The notes under the pieces: model-generated
Database searches by the model: none
What the model saw: only the letters and a program-made list of their open reading frames with translations
Told to the model about the DNA's origin: nothing
Shown: in pieces, positions 7,403 through 13,378 of the stretch
How positions within the stretch are numbered: the stretch's first letter is position 1
Layout: every line of letters begins with the position of its first letter
Program-made: the position numbers and the translations under genes
From: an uncultured delta proteobacterium
Lineage (GTDB): Bacteria; Myxococcota_A; Polyangia; Polyangiales; Ga0077539
Reading direction: 5' to 3'
Length of the DNA: 14,625 nucleotides
Assembly: GCA_903860995.1 (NCBI GenBank)
Contig: CAIOSS010001060.1
Span: 1 to 14,625 of the forward strand

Positions 7403-7848
7403 ACAACCACCCGACCGCCTCGCAGCTCGCCCACGCCCTCCTGCTGCGCCAGTCGTCGCGCGAGCTGCTCCCCTCGGGGCGCTCGGTGACGGTGCTCGCC
7501 GACGACCACGGCGAGCGCGTGGAGGTGCGCGCCCTCGACGGCGCCCTCCAGCTCACCATCGAGCTCACCCCCACCGGCGCGAGGCTCCACCTCGACGCCG
7601 TCGACATCGCCCTCCGCGCATCGGGCACCCTCTCCGCCGAGTGCGAGCGCTTCGCGCTGCGCGCCCGCGCCGAGGCGCGGCTGAGCGCGCCGGTCACCAC
7701 GGTGGAGTCCACCGAAGGCGACCTCACCCTCACCGCGCACGACGACGTCCGCGCCCGCGGCGAGCGCGTGCTTCTCAACTGCGACCGCGAGGACGAGGTG
7801 CCCGACTGGCTGCGCGACGCCGTCGACGCCCGCCTGCCGCCGCGTTAG
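7399..7848 (+). CDS. Small beta-repeat T6SS-associated protein
   Basis: 149 aa. ATG 7399 overlaps the preceding stop as ATGA; an in-frame ATG at 7363 is rejected because it lacks an SD and lies 40 bp inside the upstream gene, while GGAG (7385-7388) precedes 7399. After a helical N-terminus (about 1-25) come alternating hydrophobic strands, including HLDAVDIALRASG, SECERFALRARAEA-like and LTLTAHDDVRARGERVLLNC segments (to about residue 134), ending in an acidic D-x-x-D-E stretch. The strand periodicity resembles the needle of VgrG, and small proteins of this kind are found beside DUF2169 genes in myxobacterial vgrG clusters. It might relate to the DUF3540 group, but it is shorter and I cannot confirm this. 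It is the last gene of the island, and its TAG overlaps the TAA of the opposing gene. Confidence 0.8.
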   Translation: MNNHPTASQLAHALLLRQSSRELLPSGRSVTVLADDHGERVEVRALDGALQLTIELTPTGARLHLDAVDIALRASGTLSAECERFALRARAEARLSAPVTTVESTEGDLTLTAHDDVRARGERVLLNCDREDEVPDWLRDAVDARLPPR

Positions 7849-9347
7849 TGCGAGCGCCCGGTGGCCGGGAGGCTCAGGGTCACCCGGGTGCCGCGGCCCT
7901 CGGCGCTCTCCAGGTCGATGGCGCCGCCGTGGCGCTCGACGATCTGCCGCACGATGGAGAGCCCCAGCCCCGTACCCGCCTCCTTCGTCGTGAAGAAGGG
8001 CTCGAAGACCTTCTCCAGCGTCCCGCTGGGAATACCCCGACCGGTATCCGAGATGACCACCGTGGCGTCGGGCTCGTCGGCGCTGCGGTGGCACGACACG
8101 GTCACCACGCCCCCCTGCGGCGTCGCCTCCATCGCGTTCACCAGCAGGTTGTGGAAGACCTGCTTCAGGCGCTCGCGGTCGCCCACCGCGCGCGCCACGG
8201 CGATGTGCCGCACCAGGGTCACCCCCGCCGCCGCGGCCGCGGGCTCCTGGAAGGCCGTCACCTCGCCGAGCAGGCCCGCGAGGTCGATGGGCTCGCGCGC
8301 CATCGGGCGAGGCCGCGCCAGCTCGAGGAAGTCCGACAGCAGGCGCTCCAGGCGCTTGAGCTCGGCCTCGACGATGCGCGCCCGGCCCCGCAGCGGGTCG
8401 CGCTCCTCCGTCGTGACCTTCGCGATCCCGCGGCCCAGGAGGTGGAGCTGCAGCAGCGCCGCGTTGAGGGGGTTGCGCACCTCGTGGGCGAGGCCCGCGG
8501 CGAGCGTGCCCATGTGCGCGAGCGCCTCGGCCTCGGCGGCGCGGCGCTCGAGGGCCCGGCGGTCGGTGACGTCCGTCCCGACGGCGTAGGCTGCGATCTC
8601 GTCGCTGGCCGTCGGCCGCTCGGCGCTGGCCACCACGACGTGCCAGCGCACCGTGCGCGAGCGCCCGTCCTTGATGAGCAGCGGCGCCTCGAACTCCCCC
8701 GGTGGCGCGCCCGCCAGCGTGGCCCGCACGTGGCTCTGCACCCGCTCGCGCGAGTCCGCGGGGATGAGCAGGTCGAGGGCCGAGCGGCCGAGGGCCTCCT
8801 CGGGCGTGAGCCCCGTGAGCTCGGCGGCGCGGCGGTTGAAGAGGTGCAAGACGCCGCGGGTGTCGATGCCGAGCACCAGCACCTTGGACGACTCGACCAC
8901 GTCGCGGTAGCGCCGCTCGGAGGCCGCGAGCTGCTGCGCCAGGGCCTCGCGCTCGCGCCGCAGCGTGCCCTGCCGCAGGGCGGCCTCCACGGTGGCCACG
9001 AGCTCGTCGACCTTGAAGGGCTTCACCACGTACTGGAAGGCCCCGCCGCGCACGGCCGCGACGGCGGAGTCGAGCGTGGCGTGGCCGGTGATGAGCACCA
9101 CCTCGCCGAGGGGCGACGCGTCGCGCAGCGCGGGGAGCAGGTCGGCGCCGCTGGCGTCGGGGAGGTTGACGTCGACCAGGGCGAGGTCGAAGCCCTCCGC
9201 GCGGGCCAGGGCGAGGCCCTCGCGGGCGCTCGGGGTGAAGCGCACGGCGAAGCCGCGGGGCTCGAAGATGTCCTGGAGGTTCTCCGCGAGGTCGCGGTTG
9301 TCGTCGACGATGAGGAGCTGCGGTCGGCGGTCGGTCGGCGGGGTCAC
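7845..9347 (-). CDS. Hybrid regulator: REC-PAS-HisKA-HATPase histidine kinase
   Basis: 500 aa from GTG 9347, overlapping the upstream kinase stop as GTGA (9347-9344). The receiver domain (about 10-125) has acidic pocket D15/D16, phospho-acceptor D59 (ALVDVNLP), T87 and K109 (VVKPF). A helical linker leads to a PAS domain (about 143-262) with the LFNRRAAELTG pattern. The HisKA domain has H288 in GLAHEVRNPLNA, and the HATPase domain has the N-box FHNLLVNAMEA (398-408), SDTGRGIP (433-440), FEPFFTTK (448-455) and GTGLGL (458-463). All catalytic signatures are intact. No membrane helix or DNA-binding domain is present, so it acts in the cytoplasm and passes phosphate on. The N-terminal receiver suggests it takes input from another kinase, plausibly the one encoded just upstream. 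The domain assignment is firm; the signal and target are unknown. Confidence 0.93.
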   Translation of the reverse strand: MTPPTDRRPQLLIVDDNRDLAENLQDIFEPRGFAVRFTPSAREGLALARAEGFDLALVDVNLPDASGADLLPALRDASPLGEVVLITGHATLDSAVAAVRGGAFQYVVKPFKVDELVATVEAALRQGTLRREREALAQQLAASERRYRDVVESSKVLVLGIDTRGVLHLFNRRAAELTGLTPEEALGRSALDLLIPADSRERVQSHVRATLAGAPPGEFEAPLLIKDGRSRTVRWHVVVASAERPTASDEIAAYAVGTDVTDRRALERRAAEAEALAHMGTLAAGLAHEVRNPLNAALLQLHLLGRGIAKVTTEERDPLRGRARIVEAELKRLERLLSDFLELARPRPMAREPIDLAGLLGEVTAFQEPAAAAAGVTLVRHIAVARAVGDRERLKQVFHNLLVNAMEATPQGGVVTVSCHRSADEPDATVVISDTGRGIPSGTLEKVFEPFFTTKEAGTGLGLSIVRQIVERHGGAIDLESAEGRGTRVTLSLPATGRSH

Positions 9348-10072
9348 GGGGCGTCGGGGCCTTCGCCGGGGTGGCGCGGGAGGGTGAGCGTGAAGCGCGC
9401 GCCGCCGCCCTCGGAGGGGTCGACGGACTCCGCGCGGAGGTCGCCGCGGTGGTCGCGGGCGATCTGCCGGGAGAGCGCGAGCCCGAGCCCGGTGCCCTGC
9501 GGCCGCGTCGTCACGAAGGGCTCGAAGAGCCGGGGGAGAAGCTCGAGGGAGATCCCCGGGCCGTGGTCGCGCACGGAGACGTGGGCCGCGTGCTCGTCGG
9601 TGTCCAGGGCGACGGCGATGCCGGGCGAGTCGTCGTGGCCGTCGAGGCTCTGCACCGCGTTGGCGACGAGGTTGATCACCACCTGCCGCACGCGCCGCGC
9701 GTCCCCGGGGACCACCACGGGCTCGTCCGGGAGGCGAAGGTCGATGGCCAGCCGCGGCGGCCGGGGCACCCACGCGACGGCCTCGCGGACGACCCGCGCG
9801 AGGTCGAAGGTGGCCATGGGGGAGGGCGGCGCGCGGCGCCCGCGCACGGTGTCGAGGAGGTCGTTGACGATGGCGCCCGCGAGCCGGAGCTGCTCGGTAA
9901 TGCGCCGTAGCTGCCGGGCCGCGCGCGGGTCGTCGCCCACCTGCTCCTGAAGCAGGAACACGGAGGTCTCGATGACCGCGAGGGGGTTGCGGAGCTCGTG
10001 GGCGACGCCCGCGGCGAGTTGGCCTACGTGGAGGAGGGCGTCGGCGCGGAGGGCGGGTTCGGGTTCGTCCAC
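9344..10072 (-). CDS. Short soluble sensor-less histidine kinase
   Basis: 242 aa from GTG 10072. It contains only the HisKA and HATPase parts: H25 in AGVAHELRNPLAVI, N-box INLVANAVQSL (133-143), RDHGPGI (168-174), FEPFVTTR (183-190) and GTGLGL (193-198). The phospho-histidine lies just 25 residues from the start, so there is no room for a sensor, PAS or membrane domain; input must come through a partner protein. It overlaps the hybrid kinase gene by 4 bp and is probably cotranscribed and translationally coupled with it, making the N-terminal receiver of that protein the natural phosphate acceptor (inference). No SD is visible before the GTG. A longer version is unlikely because the divergent gluQ promoter and start lie directly upstream. 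Confidence 0.9.
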   Translation of the reverse strand: MDEPEPALRADALLHVGQLAAGVAHELRNPLAVIETSVFLLQEQVGDDPRAARQLRRITEQLRLAGAIVNDLLDTVRGRRAPPSPMATFDLARVVREAVAWVPRPPRLAIDLRLPDEPVVVPGDARRVRQVVINLVANAVQSLDGHDDSPGIAVALDTDEHAAHVSVRDHGPGISLELLPRLFEPFVTTRPQGTGLGLALSRQIARDHRGDLRAESVDPSEGGGARFTLTLPRHPGEGPDAP

Positions 10073-10090
10073 GGAGGGGAATGAGTACCT

Positions 10091-10126
10091 CGTCGCGCGG
10101 CGGCGGGCATAACTCCCCGCGCGATG
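10091..10126. repeat. Inverted repeat in the divergent kinase/gluQ promoter region
   Basis: TCGCGCGG (10093-10100) and CCGCGCGA (10117-10124) are perfect inverted copies around a 16-nt centre that holds one of the few A/T-rich spots here (CATAAC, 10109-10114). C-G and G-T pairs extend the dyad to 10091/10126. It sits in the 80-bp gap between the divergent kinase and gluQ starts, so it could be an operator. A minus-strand TACTCA (10087-10082), 9 bp before the kinase GTG, and a plus-strand GATACA (10128-10133), 19 bp before the gluQ ATG, are weak -10 candidates on either side. Chance pairing in such G+C-rich sequence is possible. Confidence 0.3.
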
Positions 10127-10152
10127 CGATACACCCCCCGGTGGCTGCCGTC

Positions 10153-11115
10153 ATGGATGCACCCCCCCGCGGACGCTTCGCCCCGACGCCCTCCGGCGCC
10201 CTGCACGTCGGCAGCGCGCGCACCGCCGTCGCCTCTGCGCTCGCCGTATGGTCCGCTGGCGGGCGCTTCCTCCTCCGCGTCGAGGACCTCGACGCCGCCC
10301 GCGCGGCCCCCGGCGCCACCGCCGCCATGCTCGCCGACCTCCGCTGGATCGGCCTCGACTGGGACGAGGGCCCCGACGTCGGCGGCCCCGCCGGCCCCTA
10401 CGCCCAGCGCGACCGCGCGCCCCTCTACCAGGCCACCCTCGCGTGGCTCCGCGACCGCGGCCTCGTCTACCCCTGCGCGTGCAGCCGCCGCGACCTCGAG
10501 CAGGCCGCGCAGGCCCCGCACGGCGCCGAGCCCGTCTACCCGGGCACCTGCCGCGACGACGATCCCGCGGCCGTGCTCGCCCGCGCCCGCGCCCTGGGCC
10601 GCGGCGTCTCGTGGCGCTTCCGCACCGACCCCGACGCCCCGCCGGTGATCGTCCGCGACCGCGTGAGCGCGCCCATCACCCAGCAGGTGCACCGCGACGT
10701 CGGGGACTTCGTCGTGATGCGCGCCGACGGGGTCGCGGCCTACCAGCTCGCCGTGGTGGTCGACGACCTCGCGATGGGCGTCACCGAGGTGGTGCGCGGC
10801 GACGACCTGCTCGCCAGCACCCCCCGCCAGGTGGCGCTCTACGAGGGCCTCGGCGGACGCGCCCCGCGCTGGGCGCACCTCCCGCTGGTGCTGGGCGGCG
10901 ACGGCGCCCGGCTCGCCAAGCGCAGCGGGTCGATGGGCATCGCGGCGCTGCGCGAGCGGGGCGTCCCTGCGGCGTGGCTCCGGGGATGGCTGCTGGAGAG
11001 CCTCGGGGCGCGCGATCAGGGCACGCTGCGGGCCTCCGCCGGGGGCTTCGACGTGGGCGCGGTCGACCCGTCGCCCGTCGTCTGGCGCGCGCCCGCCGCG
11101 GGGGCGTCGTCGTAG
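10153..11115 (+). CDS. gluQ: Glutamyl-queuosine tRNA(Asp) synthetase (GluQ-RS)
   Basis: 320 aa. The enzyme activates glutamate and attaches it to queuosine-34 of tRNA(Asp). It is a GluRS paralogue reduced to the catalytic domain. FAPTPSGALHVGSARTA (9-25) carries the HIGH-type motif (HVGS), RVEDLD (42-47) binds glutamate, and AKRSG (255-259) corresponds to KMSKS. The zinc ligands typical of GluQ-RS are visible: C108-x-C110, Y129 and C133. No anticodon-binding domain follows, and the length is near the usual 300. ATG 10153 is chosen because it opens nine residues before the conserved FAPTPSG. An in-frame ATG at 10081 would add 24 atypical residues. The last 33 codons are antisense to the end of the ndh gene. 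This implies that the organism uses queuosine-modified tRNAs. Confidence 0.93.
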   Translation: MDAPPRGRFAPTPSGALHVGSARTAVASALAVWSAGGRFLLRVEDLDAARAAPGATAAMLADLRWIGLDWDEGPDVGGPAGPYAQRDRAPLYQATLAWLRDRGLVYPCACSRRDLEQAAQAPHGAEPVYPGTCRDDDPAAVLARARALGRGVSWRFRTDPDAPPVIVRDRVSAPITQQVHRDVGDFVVMRADGVAAYQLAVVVDDLAMGVTEVVRGDDLLASTPRQVALYEGLGGRAPRWAHLPLVLGGDGARLAKRSGSMGIAALRERGVPAAWLRGWLLESLGARDQGTLRASAGGFDVGAVDPSPVVWRAPAAGASS

Positions 11116-12380
11116 TCGTAGTCGTAGGCGAGCAGGGTGGGCGGCACCTTGCGGGTGATGAGCCGCGAGCCGCGGTTGAAGGTCACGTACGACCACGCCC
11201 ACGAGAAGATCACCGCGAGTCGGTTGCGGAAGCCCACCAGCGCCATGACGTGCACGAAGAGCCACATCAGCCACGCGAAGAAGCCCGTGAACTGGGCCTT
11301 CCCGATGACCGCCACGGCGTCGTTGCGGCCGATGGTCGCCATCGACCCGAGGTCGGTGTAGTGGAAGGGCTCGAGCTCCTGTCCGCGGATGGAGCGCATC
11401 ACGTTGAGCGCCGTCTGCTCGCCGCCCTGCAGCGCCGCCTGCGCCACGCCGGGCACCGGGGCGCCGTCCTGGTCGATGGTCGCGAGGTCGCCCAGCACGA
11501 AGATGTCCGGGTGCCCGGGCACCCGCAGCGCGGGGTCGACCTTCACCCGGCCCGCGCGGTCGAGCGGCACCCCGAGGCTCTTGGCCAGCGGCGACGCCGC
11601 CACGCCCGCGGCCCACACCACGGTGCGCGCCGCCACGAGCTCGTCGCCCATCATCACGGCGTCGTCGTCGATGCGCGTCACCCGGGTGTTGAGCCGCACC
11701 TCCACACCGCGCTCGTGCAGGGCCTTCAGGGCCTGGGCGGAGAGGTCCTTCGGGTAGGTGGGCAGCACGCGGTCGAGACCCTCGACCAGCAACACCCGCG
11801 CGTCGGCTGGGTTGATCGCCCGGAAGTCCTCGCGCAGGGCCTCCCTGGCCACCTCCGACATCGCCCCGGCGAGCTCGACCCCGGTGGGACCGGCGCCAAC
11901 CACCACGAAGGTGAGCCACGCCCGCCGGCGCTCGGGGTCGTGCTCGCGCTCCGCCGCCTCGAAGGCCAGCAGGAAGCGCTGCCGGATCTCCACCGCGTCC
12001 TCGAGGCTCTTGAGCCCCGGGGCGCGGGCGGCCCACTCGTCGTGCCCGAAGTACGCGTGCGTCGCCCCGGTGGCCACGATGAGGTGGTCGTAGGCGACGG
12101 ACCCTTCGGTGAGGTGCACCGTCTTCGCCGCGGGGTCGATGTGCGTGGCCTCGGCGAGGAGCACCGTGACGTTCTCCTGCTCGCGCAGCAGGTGCCGGAT
12201 GGGCGCGGAGATGTCGCCCGGGTTGAGCCCCGCGGTGGCCACCTGGTAGAGCAGCGGCTGGAAGAGGTGGTGGTTCTGCCGGTCGAGGAGGGTCACCCGG
12301 ACGGGCGACGAGGCCAGGGCGCGCGCGGCGGAGAGCCCGCCGAAGCCGCCGCCGATGATCAAAACATGGGGGTCGCTCAT
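11016..12380 (-). CDS. ndh: Type II NADH:quinone oxidoreductase (NDH-2)
   Basis: 454 aa. This single-subunit flavoprotein passes electrons from NADH to quinone without pumping protons and sits on the inner face of the cytoplasmic membrane. The FAD-binding Rossmann motif GGGFGG is at 10-15, the NADH-binding VVGAGPTGVELAG at 160-172, and the second FAD contact IFVLGDLA at 293-300. The quinone-site pattern AQAALQGGEQTA (313-324) is present. The hydrophobic, Trp-rich stretch 366-400 is the expected membrane-anchoring region. ATG 12380 gives an N-terminus that begins just before the FAD motif, as is usual. Residues from about 422 form a non-conserved low-complexity tail (acidic, then Pro/Thr-rich) read opposite the 3' end of gluQ. 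No SD precedes the ATG. Confidence 0.95.
   Translation of the reverse strand: MSDPHVLIIGGGFGGLSAARALASSPVRVTLLDRQNHHLFQPLLYQVATAGLNPGDISAPIRHLLREQENVTVLLAEATHIDPAAKTVHLTEGSVAYDHLIVATGATHAYFGHDEWAARAPGLKSLEDAVEIRQRFLLAFEAAEREHDPERRRAWLTFVVVGAGPTGVELAGAMSEVAREALREDFRAINPADARVLLVEGLDRVLPTYPKDLSAQALKALHERGVEVRLNTRVTRIDDDAVMMGDELVAARTVVWAAGVAASPLAKSLGVPLDRAGRVKVDPALRVPGHPDIFVLGDLATIDQDGAPVPGVAQAALQGGEQTALNVMRSIRGQELEPFHYTDLGSMATIGRNDAVAVIGKAQFTGFFAWLMWLFVHVMALVGFRNRLAVIFSWAWSYVTFNRGSRLITRKVPPTLLAYDYDYDDAPAAGARQTTGDGSTAPTSKPPAEARSVP
11110..11127. repeat. Three tandem copies of TCGTAG at the gluQ stop
   Basis: TCGTAG is repeated three times without change. In the gluQ frame it gives Ser followed by TAG stops at 11113, 11119 and 11125, that is, three in-frame stops. 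Read on the other strand it encodes the alternating Tyr-Asp tract (residues 419-425) of the NADH dehydrogenase tail. It may be a small slippage-prone microsatellite. Confidence 0.8.
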
Positions 12381-12394
12381 CTGATTTGACGCGG

Positions 12395-12423
12395 AGCGTA
12401 GAGACCCGGCATCCCCGTGGGAA
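12395..12423 (-). promoter_or_regulatory. Candidate promoter for ndh
   Basis: On the minus strand TTCCCA (12423-12418) and TACGCT (12400-12395) are spaced by 17 bp and match four and three of six consensus positions. The ATG follows 14 bp after the -10, giving a leader of only a few bases, consistent with the missing SD. Confidence 0.35.
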
Positions 12424-12442
12424 GTGCCCCGCGCGCTCGCCG

Positions 12443-12472
12443 TGGAACATCCCCCGCCACCGGGGTTACCCT
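12443..12472 (+). promoter_or_regulatory. Weak candidate promoter for the 275-aa protein gene
   Basis: TGGAAC (12443-12448), an 18-bp spacer and TACCCT (12467-12472) are followed after 9 bp by the ATG at 12482. The -10 lies within a small dyad, GGGT-T-ACCC (12463-12471). The weak match is supported mainly by the same spacing seen before other SD-less starts in this window. Confidence 0.2.
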
Positions 12473-12481
12473 CCGCCGACG

Positions 12482-13309
12482 ATGGCCCAACCGCCCGAGC
12501 TGTGCCCGATCTACCGCGACGCGCTGCGCATCTGCCGGCCCTTCATCGTCGCGCCGCAGGTGCACTGGGAGCACCTCGACCTCGCGCCCTTCGGCATCAA
12601 GGTGCCGAAGTCCCTGCGCATCGACCCCACGGTGCTGGCCTCGCAGCGCTTCCTCACCTGGATCGAGCGCCTCGACGCGCAGACCTTCGGCCCGCAGGCG
12701 ATGGCCATGGAGCGCTGGGTCTTCTACGACTGCGCCGAGTGGCCGAGCGCCCTCTTCGGCCTCGCGGCGCGCCCGAGGGACATCTCCCCGATGCTCCGCG
12801 AGCGCTTCGAGGTCGCGCCGCAGGAGAAGGTCTGGGTGCCCCTCTCGCTGCACGTGGCGATCCCCACGGTGGCCCCCGGGGAGTTCTTCGAGCACAACGT
12901 CGGGTCGTTGGGGCAGGAGGCCGGGCTCAAGGGCCTCGGCACCTTCACCAAGGCCCTCGGGTGCCGGGTGCTCCGCGCCAAGACCCTCGTCGGCGCCGCC
13001 CAGTGGAACGGCCGCGCCCTCACCATGCACCGCCGCTTTGGTCCGTTGGAGCTCTTGACCGCGTTCACCCCGGCGCACTCGTACCCCCGCACGCTGACCT
13101 ACCGCCACGGCACCGACGCCGCCCTCCTGAGCCGGGTGCTCGAGGACAAGGCCGCCCCGTCCGTGGAGTCGACGCAGCTCGTCAAGGTCGACGAGCGCGG
13201 CCTCATCGGGCTGCAGCGGCGCATCGAGCGCGGCGACCGCTGCACCCTCGCGGGCCCGCTGGTCGAGCGCGCCCGGGGGCTCTACGCCCCCATCCGCGTC
13301 GCCACCTGA
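12482..13309 (+). CDS. Uncharacterised 275-aa protein
   Basis: I do not recognise a named family. ATG 12482 is taken because the sequence from there is protein-like, while the upstream extension to 12386 reads as Arg/Pro-rich non-coding sequence. The product is soluble, alpha/beta-like, with no signal peptide or membrane helix. Distinctive stretches are APFGIKVPKSLRIDP (35-49), RWVFYDCAEWPSALFG (78-93), VPLSLHVAIPTVAPGEFFEH (119-138), and TAFTPAHSYPRTLTYRHG (193-210), which read like conserved positions of an ordered fold. Codon use matches its neighbours. It is divergent from ndh (101 bp between starts) and 69 bp upstream of the kinase gene, which has its own possible promoter. No clear SD is present. 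No function can be assigned. Confidence 0.8.
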   Translation: MAQPPELCPIYRDALRICRPFIVAPQVHWEHLDLAPFGIKVPKSLRIDPTVLASQRFLTWIERLDAQTFGPQAMAMERWVFYDCAEWPSALFGLAARPRDISPMLRERFEVAPQEKVWVPLSLHVAIPTVAPGEFFEHNVGSLGQEAGLKGLGTFTKALGCRVLRAKTLVGAAQWNGRALTMHRRFGPLELLTAFTPAHSYPRTLTYRHGTDAALLSRVLEDKAAPSVESTQLVKVDERGLIGLQRRIERGDRCTLAGPLVERARGLYAPIRVAT

Positions 13310-13312
13310 GCC

Positions 13313-13332
13313 GCAACCTGTTTCGTGGTTGC
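13313..13332. repeat. Short inverted repeat after the 275-aa gene
   Basis: GCAACC (13313-13318) and GGTTGC (13327-13332) flank an 8-nt loop, starting 3 bp after the stop codon at 13307-13309. There is no T-run after it, so it is a poor intrinsic terminator. Its right arm overlaps a possible -35 of the next gene, so an operator is equally possible. Confidence 0.3.
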
Positions 13333-13361
13333 CTTCCGGCGCCGCGGGGCTTTGTGATAGG
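13329..13361 (+). promoter_or_regulatory. Candidate promoter for the Ser/Thr kinase gene
   Basis: TTGCCT (13329-13334) is a fair -35. The A/T-rich TTTGTGATAGGTT (13351-13363) stands out in this G+C-rich region and is the most -10-like segment, with GATAGG at 13356-13361. The spacer is long (18-21 bp depending on register). The kinase ATG follows 17 bp after the -10, with no SD between. Confidence 0.3.
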
Positions 13362-13378
13362 TTCGCTGGACCGATCGC

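Noticed and set aside
7641..9950. 769-codon plus-strand frame opposite the two kinase genes
   Set aside because: It has no recognisable motif and repetitive Arg/Gly/His composition. The kinase genes on the minus strand have every catalytic motif in place.
10081..10152. Earlier in-frame ATG for gluQ at 10081
   Set aside because: It would add 24 residues unlike other GluQ-RS proteins and run through the putative promoter dyad. The conserved start of the protein lies just after ATG 10153.
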